DNA of 47,504 nucleotides from Sulfuricurvum sp. (GTDB lineage Bacteria; Campylobacterota; Campylobacteria; Campylobacterales; Sulfurimonadaceae): NCBI GenBank assembly GCA_024762585.1, contig JANTHE010000002.1, positions 1 to 47,504 of the forward strand, read 5' to 3'. Shown piece by piece: positions 8,136 to 16,547 of this stretch (position 1 is its first letter; each line of letters starts with the position of its first letter). The notes under the pieces were generated by a model. It saw only the letters and a program-made list of their open reading frames with translations, ran no database searches and was not told where the DNA came from. The position numbers and the translations under genes were made by a program.

Positions 8136-9842
8136 ATGATGAAAAGAATATTTTTGATACTGCTGGTTTTGACCGGGCTGCAACTGAGTGCCGCCGACCG
8201 ATCAGACAGCCAGAACCTCTACCGGATGATCGGCCGGATGCTGATTGTCGGTTTTGATGCGCAGACGCTTGAGCCCTCAGACCCTTTTGCGAAAGCCATT
8301 CGGCGTTACCGCCCCGGCGGGGTTATTCTCTTTGACCGTGATTTCCATGACCGCAACCGTACGAAAAACATCGCTTCACCGCAGCAGCTTAAAACATTGA
8401 CGTCGCAGCTGCAGGCTTTGTCGCCTTCTCCTATCCTGATTGCTGTGGATCAAGAAGGCGGCAGCGTGCAGCGTTTAAAGCCCCGTGACGGGTTTATTGA
8501 TACGCCTTCGGCCAAAAGTATCGGAGACAGGAATGATTCGGAGTATGCAAAACAGGTATACGACACACTCGCGAACGAGATTGAAAACGAAGGTATCAAT
8601 GCCGATTTCGCGCCGGTGGTCGATCTTGCCCTCAACCAGAAAAACCATGTTATTTACGGGCTGAAACGCGCCTATGGAAAATCACCGCAGAAGGTGGCGC
8701 ACTTTGCAGGCATTTTTGCCAATGCGCTGCATGCGCATAACATCATCAGCGTATTGAAACATTTTCCCGGTCACGGTTCATCGCGGGAGGATTCGCACAG
8801 GGGATTTGTGGACGTTACGCATACATGGTCGGCCGTCGAGCTTGAGCCGTACAAAATCCTCATCGAATCGGGCAGGGCGGAGATGATTATGACAGCCCAC
8901 GTCTTTAACCGCAATCTTGACCCCGACTATCCCGCAACGCTGTCGAAAAAAACCAATACAGGGCTGTTGCGGGGTACGCTTGGTTTTAAAGGCGTCATCG
9001 TCAGCGATGACCTGCAGATGAGGGCGATCTCCGGGCACTATTCGTTGCGCGAAACGGTGCGGCTGGCGATCAATGCCGGGGTGGATATGCTGCTCTTTGG
9101 AAATCAGCTCGGCCATACGTCGCTCAAAGAGGCGGCCGATGCGGTTTATGCGGAGGTAAAAGCGGGGCATATTTCGCGCGAACGTATTGCAGAGTCGAAT
9201 CGCCGCATAGAAAAACTGTTTAATAAGTACCGCATCGGCGACCCAAAGATCATCGACCGTCCCATTGACTTCGGGCCCGAACGCATTGCTTTGACGAAAC
9301 GCTATATCAAACAGCATTACGGCAAGACAGTAGGAGAGATCACGATCGATCCGAAAATTATCGTCTTGCACTGGACGGCGGAGATGGATACCGACCGCTC
9401 ATTTGAGCTGTTGAAACCCGAGCTGCTGCGCGGTGCGCGTACCGATATCGCATCGGCTGGGGCGCTGAATGTTTCGGCGCATTTCCTTGTTGCCCGAGAC
9501 GGCACCATTTACCGGTTGATGCCGGAAAATTGGATGGCGCGCCATGTTATCGGGCTGAACTACAACAGTATCGGCATCGAAAATGTTGGTGGAGAGAACA
9601 ATGAGAAAGAAGATCTTACACCCGCACAGGTACGCGCGAACATCATGCTGATACGGTATTTGAAACGAAAATTTCCGGACATTGAGTATCTGATAGGCCA
9701 TTATGATTACCGCAAGATGGAAAAGAGCAAACTCTGGTTGGAGAGGGACAGCGGGTATCGGACAGAAAAAAGCGATCCGGGCCCTCATTTTATGCATGAG
9801 GTGCGAGCGGCCGTTTCCGATTTGGATCTGAAAGCGCCTTAA
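8136..9842 (+). CDS. nagZ: NagZ-type GH3 glucosaminidase fused to N-acetylmuramoyl-L-alanine amidase
   Basis: A 568-residue fusion. A signal peptide (MMKRIFLILLVLTGLQLSAA) precedes a glycoside hydrolase 3 domain (about 25-355). This carries AVDQEGGSVQRL, KHFPGHGSS with Lys208 and the catalytic His loop, and VSDDLQM at about 290-295 bearing the nucleophile Asp. Residues about 405-560 form an Amidase_2 domain with likely zinc ligands His412 (VLHWT), His522 (GHYDY) and Asp547 (SDPGPHF). The enzyme would cut GlcNAc-anhydroMurNAc linkages and also remove the stem peptide, probably in the periplasm. Normally NagZ and AmpD/AmiD are separate proteins. The ATG at 8136 (or 8139) lacks a ribosome site but follows a TATAAT by six bases. 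The last base of the stop codon is the first base of the symporter start. Confidence 0.87.
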   Translation: MMKRIFLILLVLTGLQLSAADRSDSQNLYRMIGRMLIVGFDAQTLEPSDPFAKAIRRYRPGGVILFDRDFHDRNRTKNIASPQQLKTLTSQLQALSPSPILIAVDQEGGSVQRLKPRDGFIDTPSAKSIGDRNDSEYAKQVYDTLANEIENEGINADFAPVVDLALNQKNHVIYGLKRAYGKSPQKVAHFAGIFANALHAHNIISVLKHFPGHGSSREDSHRGFVDVTHTWSAVELEPYKILIESGRAEMIMTAHVFNRNLDPDYPATLSKKTNTGLLRGTLGFKGVIVSDDLQMRAISGHYSLRETVRLAINAGVDMLLFGNQLGHTSLKEAADAVYAEVKAGHISRERIAESNRRIEKLFNKYRIGDPKIIDRPIDFGPERIALTKRYIKQHYGKTVGEITIDPKIIVLHWTAEMDTDRSFELLKPELLRGARTDIASAGALNVSAHFLVARDGTIYRLMPENWMARHVIGLNYNSIGIENVGGENNEKEDLTPAQVRANIMLIRYLKRKFPDIEYLIGHYDYRKMEKSKLWLERDSGYRTEKSDPGPHFMHEVRAAVSDLDLKAP

Positions 9843-11332
9843 TGGGATTTTCGGCACTCGACTGGACTGTTTTTGCAGGTTATTTCGCCGTGCTCGCCGT
9901 CAGCTCCTGGCTTTTTTCACGTTTTGCCATTCGCACCTCACGCGACTATTTTGTTGGGGGAAACAGTGTCCCGATGGCCGCGGCAGCTGTCTCGGTACTG
10001 GCGACCACGCAATCGGCTGCAACCTTTTTGGGCGGGCCGGAGTTCGCGTATCGGAAAGACCTTACCTTTATTGGCTTTTATTTTTCTGCGCTGCTGGCCG
10101 TCTTTTTTGTTGCCAAGATACTTGTGCCGCGTTTATATGAAATCCGGGCCGTTACTGTCTATGAATTGTTGGAGAAACGCTACGGCGCTAGGGCGAAGAG
10201 GGCGGCGGGGGTGATGTTTCTTGTCGGACGTATTTTTGCCAGCGGGGCGAGACTCTATATCGGTGCTCTTGCAGTGGCGATGATAGTGTATGGCGATATT
10301 ACTGCAATTCATATGGCTGTTGCGATCGGTTTGCTGATTTTCGGAGCGCTGTTATATGCCTATTTCGGAGGCGTGAAATCCGTTATTTACAGCGATGCCA
10401 TTCAGGCGTTTACCTATATCGGAGCCGGAGTGGCGGTGCTGGTTTATCTTTTTAATGTTCTGCAGGCGGACTTTTCTTCTTTAATGCAGGTGCTTTTGTC
10501 CGAGGGGAAACTGCATGTCGTTGACGCGGCAGACGGAACGTTCAGCGTTTGGAATCTATTGGCCGGCTGGCTGCTGCTCAATATCGCGGCGTATGGGCTT
10601 GATCAGGATATGGCGCAGCGTGTGCTCAGCTGCAAAGATCAAAAAGCGGGTGAACGTGCACTCTATGTGTCTATTTTACTGACCATTCCTGTTGTATTGC
10701 TTTTCCTGGCCATCGGTCTGCTGCTTTATCTTTTTTACCATCACCCCGAGCTTTCAGAGTTTGCCGGAACGGAAGAAGATAGCTTTGGCGGCGAAAAGAT
10801 TAAAATATTCATGAGCTTTATCCTCTACGAAATGCCTGAGGGCCTGAGAGGGTTTGTCACTGTCGGCGCGATCGCCGCAGCGCTCTCCTCCACGAACTCT
10901 GTGCTTTCGGCCATGGCTTCGGTCGCGGTCGAGGATCTCTATCGGCCCTGGCAGGAGCAAAAAGGCACAAAGCCCGAACGTCATTATGTCAGAGCCGGTC
11001 GTCTGGCAGTGCTGACTTTCGCATGTTTACTCTCTTTGATGGCAATGGTCAGTTTTTATTGGCAGCGCTACAGCGAGTTGCCGCTGCTGAGTTTCGCACT
11101 GGGCGTTATGGGGTTTGCCTATGCCGGTTTGCTGGGAGTGTATGCCAGTGCACTTTTTTCCAAACGAGACTCCGGCGGACGGGTGCCGTTTGCTCTTGTG
11201 GGCGGTTTTTTTACGGTTGCGCTGTTTCAACCTTATTGGTTCGGCGGTAATATCGGTCCTGCATGGCCGCTGGTGATTGGAACGGCAGTTTCGTTTTTAA
11301 TCATGCAGACAGGCAAGAGCGGGGTTGAATGA
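9842..11332 (+). CDS. Sodium:solute symporter (SSS family)
   Basis: A 496-residue inner-membrane protein with about thirteen hydrophobic helices. SSS-family signatures are visible: SRDYFVGGNSVPMAAAAVSV and STTQSAATFLGGP-like residues (ATTQSAATFLGGP) near 50-65, AYFGGVKSVIYSDAIQAF near 175, YGLDQDMAQRVLSCKD near 250, and AAALSSTNSVLSAMASV near 345. It imports a small solute with Na+. It begins on the last base of the NagZ-amidase stop codon, so expression is coupled. The best guess for the substrate is therefore a cell-wall turnover product such as (anhydro)MurNAc, GlcNAc or a muropeptide. That substrate is inference from context; related SSS proteins carry sugars, sialic acid, proline and others. 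Confidence 0.82.
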   Translation: MGFSALDWTVFAGYFAVLAVSSWLFSRFAIRTSRDYFVGGNSVPMAAAAVSVLATTQSAATFLGGPEFAYRKDLTFIGFYFSALLAVFFVAKILVPRLYEIRAVTVYELLEKRYGARAKRAAGVMFLVGRIFASGARLYIGALAVAMIVYGDITAIHMAVAIGLLIFGALLYAYFGGVKSVIYSDAIQAFTYIGAGVAVLVYLFNVLQADFSSLMQVLLSEGKLHVVDAADGTFSVWNLLAGWLLLNIAAYGLDQDMAQRVLSCKDQKAGERALYVSILLTIPVVLLFLAIGLLLYLFYHHPELSEFAGTEEDSFGGEKIKIFMSFILYEMPEGLRGFVTVGAIAAALSSTNSVLSAMASVAVEDLYRPWQEQKGTKPERHYVRAGRLAVLTFACLLSLMAMVSFYWQRYSELPLLSFALGVMGFAYAGLLGVYASALFSKRDSGGRVPFALVGGFFTVALFQPYWFGGNIGPAWPLVIGTAVSFLIMQTGKSGVE

Positions 11333-11396
11333 AATAAAATATTGAAGTGCACCCGAAATAGGCAGGTGGGGCAGTAGAAATAAAATTTTTTTAGTG

Positions 11397-11402
11397 TATA
11401 CT
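11397..11402 (+). promoter_or_regulatory. Candidate -10 box for GGDEF-EAL/rpfF operon
   Basis: TATACT lies within an AT-rich stretch (TAAAATTTTTTTAG precedes it). It would give a leader of about 33 bases before the TTG start at 11442. No clear -35 element is visible. Confidence 0.45.
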
Positions 11403-11441
11403 AACTGATGTTTAGATTTTGTTATTGAACAAGGGTGAGGA

Positions 11442-13373
11442 TTGTTTCGTTTGAATACATTTGAAAACTATCTTACCAGTGGATTTGAATTCAGCGACGA
11501 CGAATACGAATTAAAATCGAAATATATTTTTATGAACAGTATGTTTGCAGCTGTTTTGATTGTCGTGACCGTGCTTATGGTGTTGCTGATTTTAAAAGAA
11601 AATTATGTATTCGCGGGCGCCAACGCCATTTTTCTTGTTTTAAATTTCTTTTTTATCTATTTGTTACGCAAAAGCAGAACTCTTTACAGTGTCATCATAC
11701 CGGTGATATTACTTTCGAGTATCGTTCTCGTAACGATTGCATTGTCGTTGAATCCTGCAGAGCATGTCAGGGTGGCCTGGTTTTTGGTCATCATAGTGCT
11801 GGCATTTTTTCTAGGCGGCAAACCGCTTGGTTCGGCAGCAACGTTTTTAAGTCTGTTTTCCATTTACTCTGTGTCATTTTTCGGGTCAGAGCCAATGGAC
11901 GGTTATACACTGTTTTTATCGTCTGTCATCATTACGCTCGGTGCTCTGTTTATCTATCAATATGAAAAAAGAAGTACAAAAGCACGCAAAATCCTTCTGC
12001 GCATCAACCGGGATCTGGAAAAAAGAATTAAGGATGAAACGAAGAAAAGGACCATCAAGCTCAATGAGCAAAAAGCAATATTCGAACACCTTGCGCACTA
12101 TGATCCTCTGACTGAACTGCCAAACAGAACGCTGTTGAATGACAGACTGAAACACGCTTTGGCGCGTGCAAAAAGGCTCAATACCAAGCTGGCGCTGCTG
12201 TTTCTGGATCTGGATTTTTTCAAAGAGATCAATGATTCGCTGGGGCACCATATCGGCGACAGGGTTTTGAAAGTCGTTGCGCAAAGGCTGCAAAACGAGC
12301 TTCGGGTTTCTGATACGATCGCGCGCCTTGGAGGCGACGAATTCACTGTTTTGCTCGAAGATATCCATGATGGTGCGCAGGTTGTGGAAGTGGCAGGAAA
12401 ACTGCTGAATTCACTTAAGGAGTCTATCTGTATCGATGAGCACGAAGTATTTCTCTCCATCAGTATTGGAATCAGTACTTATCCTGATGATGGTGACAGT
12501 GCGCAAATATTACTGCAAAATGCAGATGCGGCAATGTATGGCGCCAAGCATGAGGGAAGAAATGCCTATCGTTTTTATGCAAAAGAGATGACCGAACACG
12601 CCCTTAAAAGAGTAACGCTTGAAACGGAAATGCGTCATGCAATGCGAAACGGAGAGTTTATACTCTACTACCAGCCTCAAGTCGATACCAGAACCGGCAC
12701 ATTAACCGGGATGGAAGCGCTGATCAGATGGTATCACCCGGAGGAGGGACTGAAAATGCCCGGCGAGTTCATCCCGTTGGCAGAAACGACTCAGATTATC
12801 ATACCCTTGGGGGAGTGGGTACTCAGAACTGCGTGCGTTCAGGCAAAAGCATGGCGTGACAACGGGATCAATCCGGGGAGGATCTCCGTTAATCTGTCGG
12901 TAAACCAGTTGAGGCACAACAGCGTCGTTTACATGATCAAAGAGTGCCTGGAAGAGACCGGATGCAAAGCAGAGTGGATCGAGCTGGAAATAACAGAGAG
13001 CTTTATGATGCAAAATCCTGATCAATCATCAACGCTTCTGAAACAGATTCGAAACCTCGGAATCACACTCTCCATTGATGATTTCGGGACCGGATACTCT
13101 TCGCTGGCCTATCTGAAACGCCTGTCGATCGACAAGCTGAAAATCGACCGCTCTTTTATCGTGGATCTTCCCGAGGGGAAAGAGGATGAAACGATCGTCG
13201 AGACCATCATTTCTATCGCAGAGAGTCTCGGACTGGAAGTGATTGCGGAGGGGGTGGAGACAGAAGCGCAGAAAAATTTCTTGCAAAAAGCCGGCTGTCA
13301 TCTGGCGCAGGGATATCTGTATGCCAAGCCCATGCCGGCAGAAATTATAGAAAAAGAGTTTTTAAATCATTAA
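11442..13373 (+). CDS. Membrane-anchored GGDEF-EAL cyclic di-GMP enzyme
   Basis: A 643-residue protein. The N-terminal sensor region has about six helices (residues 30-52, 55-75, 80-103, 109-127, 129-148 and 154-175). A basic coiled linker (about 176-215) follows, then a GGDEF domain (about 220-375) with intact GGDEF at 297-301 and an EAL domain (about 390-635). The EAL domain is also intact: EAL at 425-427, DDFGTGYSS at 546-554, KIDRSF and EGVE. Both synthesis and hydrolysis of cyclic di-GMP are chemically possible. The start is a TTG at 11442 with AGGGTGAGG just upstream; the next in-frame Met would cut into helix 1. The rpfF-like gene begins 10 bases downstream, so the signal synthase and this enzyme share a transcript, as in RpfF/RpfR systems but with a membrane sensor in place of a PAS domain. 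Confidence 0.9.
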   Translation: MFRLNTFENYLTSGFEFSDDEYELKSKYIFMNSMFAAVLIVVTVLMVLLILKENYVFAGANAIFLVLNFFFIYLLRKSRTLYSVIIPVILLSSIVLVTIALSLNPAEHVRVAWFLVIIVLAFFLGGKPLGSAATFLSLFSIYSVSFFGSEPMDGYTLFLSSVIITLGALFIYQYEKRSTKARKILLRINRDLEKRIKDETKKRTIKLNEQKAIFEHLAHYDPLTELPNRTLLNDRLKHALARAKRLNTKLALLFLDLDFFKEINDSLGHHIGDRVLKVVAQRLQNELRVSDTIARLGGDEFTVLLEDIHDGAQVVEVAGKLLNSLKESICIDEHEVFLSISIGISTYPDDGDSAQILLQNADAAMYGAKHEGRNAYRFYAKEMTEHALKRVTLETEMRHAMRNGEFILYYQPQVDTRTGTLTGMEALIRWYHPEEGLKMPGEFIPLAETTQIIIPLGEWVLRTACVQAKAWRDNGINPGRISVNLSVNQLRHNSVVYMIKECLEETGCKAEWIELEITESFMMQNPDQSSTLLKQIRNLGITLSIDDFGTGYSSLAYLKRLSIDKLKIDRSFIVDLPEGKEDETIVETIISIAESLGLEVIAEGVETEAQKNFLQKAGCHLAQGYLYAKPMPAEIIEKEFLNH

Positions 13374-13383
13374 AAGGATAGAG

Positions 13384-14409
13384 ATGGATATAGAGTTTCA
13401 TAAGTTGATCAGAGACAGAAAAGAGATATCGGTACGTTATGATCCGAAACATCAGGCAATCTGGGGCTACCAAAACCCTCAGAAACGTCCATGTTTCAGT
13501 ATGCCCATGCTGCAGGAGGTGCATGAACTTCAGCGTGCTATCATTGACTATTTCAAGTACTACGATATGGAGCCGAAGACCCCCATCAAGTACTTCGTTA
13601 ATGCTTCGCAGGTACCGCAGATCTATAATTACGGCGGTGACCTGGACCTTTTTTCTTCGTTGATTCTCAAGCGCGATTATGAAGCGCTGTACCAATATGC
13701 CAAACTCTGCATCGATGTCGTTTACTATAACGCGGTCAATCTGCATCTGCCGATTACGACCATCTCGGTTGTTGAGGGGACGGCACTCGGAGGCGGCTTG
13801 GAGGCGGCATTGTCTTGTAATGTTTGTATTGCTGAGGAGCAGGTCCAGATGGGCGTTCCGGAAATCCGCTTCAATCTGATACCGGGAATGGGTGCATACA
13901 GTCTGCTGGCAAGATCGGTGGGGATAAGAACGGCGGAAGAAATTATCTCCAGCGGTAAAACCTATGATGCGGCGACTCTGCACGAGATGGGTGTCATTAC
14001 AATGCTTTCAAAGAACGGGGAAGCAGAAAAGAGTGCGAACAGGTTTATGAAAAGGCATGGGCAGTTTTTCAACGGGATGCAGGCAATGCAGGCAGCAAGA
14101 CACCGCTATGCGCCTATTGATTACGATGAGCTGCTCGATATTACAAGAATCTGGGTCGAAGCGGCACTGAAGCTGACCGAAAAAGATATTAAAATGATGA
14201 AGAAGCTTGTCGAGGCACAAAATCAGAAAAATATTGATGAAACCAAAAGGCTGAGAACGAAACAGGATCGCCGGTTTGTAGAGCAGCCTGCCGTATTTCC
14301 AATGATGGACAGTCATGGAAACATTGTTGTCCGTGACCGAAGAGCCAATCGTGACCAAAGAAGAGGCGCGGCTTTCAGCAGCGCTGCGAACGCATCCAGA
14401 GCCAGCTGA
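13384..14409 (+). CDS. rpfF: RpfF-like DSF synthase (crotonase family)
   Basis: A 341-residue crotonase-fold protein. It resembles RpfF, which makes cis-2-unsaturated fatty acid signals (DSF) from acyl-ACP by dehydration and thioesterase action. Matching features are RPCFSMPMLQEV near 35, YNYGGDLDLFSSLI near 81-94, VEGTALGGGLEAALSC at 130-145 and MGVPEIRFNLIPGMGAYS at 156-173. Glu140 and Glu160 are spaced 20 apart, exactly like catalytic Glu141 and Glu161 of Xanthomonas RpfF. The C-terminal 50 residues are basic and unlike generic enoyl-CoA hydratases. The start at 13384 has AAGGA upstream and lies 10 bases after the GGDEF-EAL gene. No RpfC/RpfG sensor pair is in the window. Confidence is high for the RpfF subfamily, moderate for actual DSF production. 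Confidence 0.85.
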   Translation: MDIEFHKLIRDRKEISVRYDPKHQAIWGYQNPQKRPCFSMPMLQEVHELQRAIIDYFKYYDMEPKTPIKYFVNASQVPQIYNYGGDLDLFSSLILKRDYEALYQYAKLCIDVVYYNAVNLHLPITTISVVEGTALGGGLEAALSCNVCIAEEQVQMGVPEIRFNLIPGMGAYSLLARSVGIRTAEEIISSGKTYDAATLHEMGVITMLSKNGEAEKSANRFMKRHGQFFNGMQAMQAARHRYAPIDYDELLDITRIWVEAALKLTEKDIKMMKKLVEAQNQKNIDETKRLRTKQDRRFVEQPAVFPMMDSHGNIVVRDRRANRDQRRGAAFSSAANASRAS

Positions 14410-14450
14410 TGGCACTCACTTCGTTGTTATAAATATTCAGCATATTCAGA

Positions 14451-15551
14451 ATGAAAACTACAAACACGTTGACGCCGGAGTATTATATCGGAGTAATGTC
14501 CGGCACCAGCCTGGATGGGATAGATGTGTCTGTATGCCGTATGACAGAAGCGGGGATGACGCTCACACACTCTTTTTATCAACCGTTCGATGCGATTTTA
14601 AAAGAGAGAATATTGCATCTGATCGATGCAGAGTGCACCCTTAGGGATATTGGCGAGGTCGATCATCAACTGGGACATCTATTTGCCGATGCTGTCATTG
14701 AAACGCTTGAGGGCTGTCAACTTGAACCGTCAAGGATTGCGGCCATAGGGCTGCATGGCCAGACTGTATGGCATCAGCCCGATTCTGTGACTCCTTTTAC
14801 GATGCAGCTGGGAGATCCAAATATTGTCGCGGTGCGCACCGGCATCAAAACGGTGGCTGATTTTCGCCGCAGGGATATCGCCCTGGGCGGGCAGGGTGCT
14901 CCGATTGCTCCGGCATTTCATCAATTTCTGTTTGGATCGCTGGTCGGTGATACGGTGGTGGTGAATATAGGCGGCATGTCCAATATCAGCGTGTTGGGCA
15001 ATATGGTTCAGGGGTACGATACAGGACCAGGAAATGTCCTGATGGATGCTTGGTGTCATGAGAAATTTAATGTCACGTTTGACAAAGATGGTGTGATCGC
15101 GCAGCGTGCAGCAATGGATGAGGCCATGCTGGAGGCAATGCTTGCTGATCGCTATTTTTTGCTTCCTGCTCCCAAAAGTACCGGCCGGGAATATTTTAAT
15201 CGTGATTGGCTTCGGCCGTTCGTACAAGCAGGTATGCGTGATGACACTGTTTTGGCGACACTGACGGAGTTCACTGCATGCAGCATTGCCAACGAAGTGC
15301 GAAGGTTTGCACCGGAGCGTTTGCTGCTATGCGGCGGTGGTGCGAACAATGTTTTTTTGCGCGGACGCATCGCATCGCAGCTCGATGGTGTCGAAGTGGT
15401 CTGTACCGACACGTATGGAATTCCCGGAGACTGGATGGAATCAATGGCATTCGCATGGTTGGCATATAAACGGCTGCGTGAAGAGGCAATCGAACTAAAA
15501 AATGTAACGGGTGCGTCTCAAAATACCATTTTGGGGGCTGTGTATGCATAA
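14451..15551 (+). CDS. anmK: Anhydro-N-acetylmuramic acid kinase
   Basis: A 366-residue ASKHA-fold kinase that opens the 1,6-anhydro ring of anhydroMurNAc and phosphorylates it to MurNAc-6-phosphate in peptidoglycan recycling. Signatures are YIGVMSGTSLDGIDV at 11-25, GLHGQTVWHQP, TVADFRRRDIALGGQGAP (the conserved anhydroMurNAc-binding and catalytic Asp region), GGMSNISV, GYDTGPGNVLMD and the late CGGGANN motif. Length is normal. It follows rpfF by 41 bases and overlaps the next kinase gene by 8 bases. In context it acts on the product of the NagZ-amidase fusion encoded 5 kb upstream. No murQ etherase gene is in the window to process MurNAc-6-phosphate. Confidence 0.93.
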   Translation: MKTTNTLTPEYYIGVMSGTSLDGIDVSVCRMTEAGMTLTHSFYQPFDAILKERILHLIDAECTLRDIGEVDHQLGHLFADAVIETLEGCQLEPSRIAAIGLHGQTVWHQPDSVTPFTMQLGDPNIVAVRTGIKTVADFRRRDIALGGQGAPIAPAFHQFLFGSLVGDTVVVNIGGMSNISVLGNMVQGYDTGPGNVLMDAWCHEKFNVTFDKDGVIAQRAAMDEAMLEAMLADRYFLLPAPKSTGREYFNRDWLRPFVQAGMRDDTVLATLTEFTACSIANEVRRFAPERLLLCGGGANNVFLRGRIASQLDGVEVVCTDTYGIPGDWMESMAFAWLAYKRLREEAIELKNVTGASQNTILGAVYA

Positions 15552-16488
15552 GGTGATTGCATGGCTGAAAGAGACGCCATATGCAGCCTGGGAAGTGACT
15601 GTCGCAAGCGAGGATGCCAGTTTTCGTCGCTATTTTCGATTGCAGCGTGACGGTGAGACATGCATTGTGATGGATGCGTCGCTGGAAACAGCTACGCTTG
15701 CCCCGTTTCTTGATGTGACCGAGAGGCTATGTAAGGTCGGGGTGAGGGTGCCAAAGGTCTATGCTGAAGATCGCACACAGGGTTTTTTGGTGTTGGAGGA
15801 TTTCGGTTCGCAACCGCTGCAAGGTGCGCTCGATGGTTCGAATTTTAAAATGCTTTATCGCCAATGCATGGAAGAGATCGTGAAAATGCAGTGTGCAAAT
15901 GTTGATGGGCTGCCACTATATGACAAAGCATTTTTGCATTTCGAGATGAATTTGATGCAGCAATGGTTTTTGCAAAGGTATCTTGGATGGACATTGAGCC
16001 CAAATGATCACTCTGTGCTTTCCAATGTATTCAATTCAATATCGGAAATCGTACTGCAACAGCCTCAGGGCGTCTTTGTCCATCGCGATTATCATTCTCG
16101 AAATATTATGCTGACACCCGGCGGAAAAGCAGGTGTCATTGATTATCAGGATGCCATGAACGGTGCCGTCACGTACGATCTTGTTTCATTGTTAAAAGAT
16201 CTCTATATTCGTTTTGACACTGAGGACATTGAAGCATTGGCCCTGGAATTTCGGGATATGGCCGGCTTGGATGTTGATGATTCGACGTTTCTCAAGTGGT
16301 TTGATTTTATGGGCATGCAGCGTCATATCAAGGTGCTGGGTATTTTCAGCCGACTCTATCTCAGAGACAACAAGAGCGGCTATCTGAAAGACCTGCCATT
16401 GACGTTGCGCTATACCATTGAAGCGGCGGAGCGATACGAAGAGACGAAGCCGCTGGCAAAATTACTAAAAAGAGTAGAATTGCCGTAG
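15544..16488 (+). CDS. amgK: AmgK-like amino-sugar kinase (aminoglycoside phosphotransferase fold)
   Basis: A 314-residue APH/choline-kinase fold protein. The N-lobe motif DASFRRYFRL is characteristic of AmgK, the anomeric kinase that makes MurNAc-1-phosphate for MurU-dependent UDP-MurNAc recovery. The catalytic loop HRDYHSRNIM has Asp182 and Asn187, and the DYQDA motif at 200-204 holds the metal-binding Asp. The start at 15544 lies inside the end of anmK (8-base overlap), which couples the two genes and supports a cell-wall recycling role. A MurU-like nucleotidyltransferase often follows amgK; none does here, as the next gene is on the other strand. The specific substrate remains inference. 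Confidence 0.8.
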   Translation: MHKVIAWLKETPYAAWEVTVASEDASFRRYFRLQRDGETCIVMDASLETATLAPFLDVTERLCKVGVRVPKVYAEDRTQGFLVLEDFGSQPLQGALDGSNFKMLYRQCMEEIVKMQCANVDGLPLYDKAFLHFEMNLMQQWFLQRYLGWTLSPNDHSVLSNVFNSISEIVLQQPQGVFVHRDYHSRNIMLTPGGKAGVIDYQDAMNGAVTYDLVSLLKDLYIRFDTEDIEALALEFRDMAGLDVDDSTFLKWFDFMGMQRHIKVLGIFSRLYLRDNKSGYLKDLPLTLRYTIEAAERYEETKPLAKLLKRVELP

Positions 16489-16547
16489 CAGTCTGAGGCG
16501 TGAAAAATACTGTTTATTCGCAGTGCAGATGCCTTGACAGTAAATAT

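Noticed and set aside
11333-11441. Second riboswitch ahead of the GGDEF-EAL gene
   Set aside because: I looked for GEMM-like GNRA-capped stems and AAAGCC elements and found none; the leader is short and AT-rich.
16489-16547. Terminator hairpin TACTGT/ACAGTA between amgK and the EI24 gene
   Set aside because: The six-base stem has a loop of more than 20 bases and no T-run on either side, so it is too weak to call.
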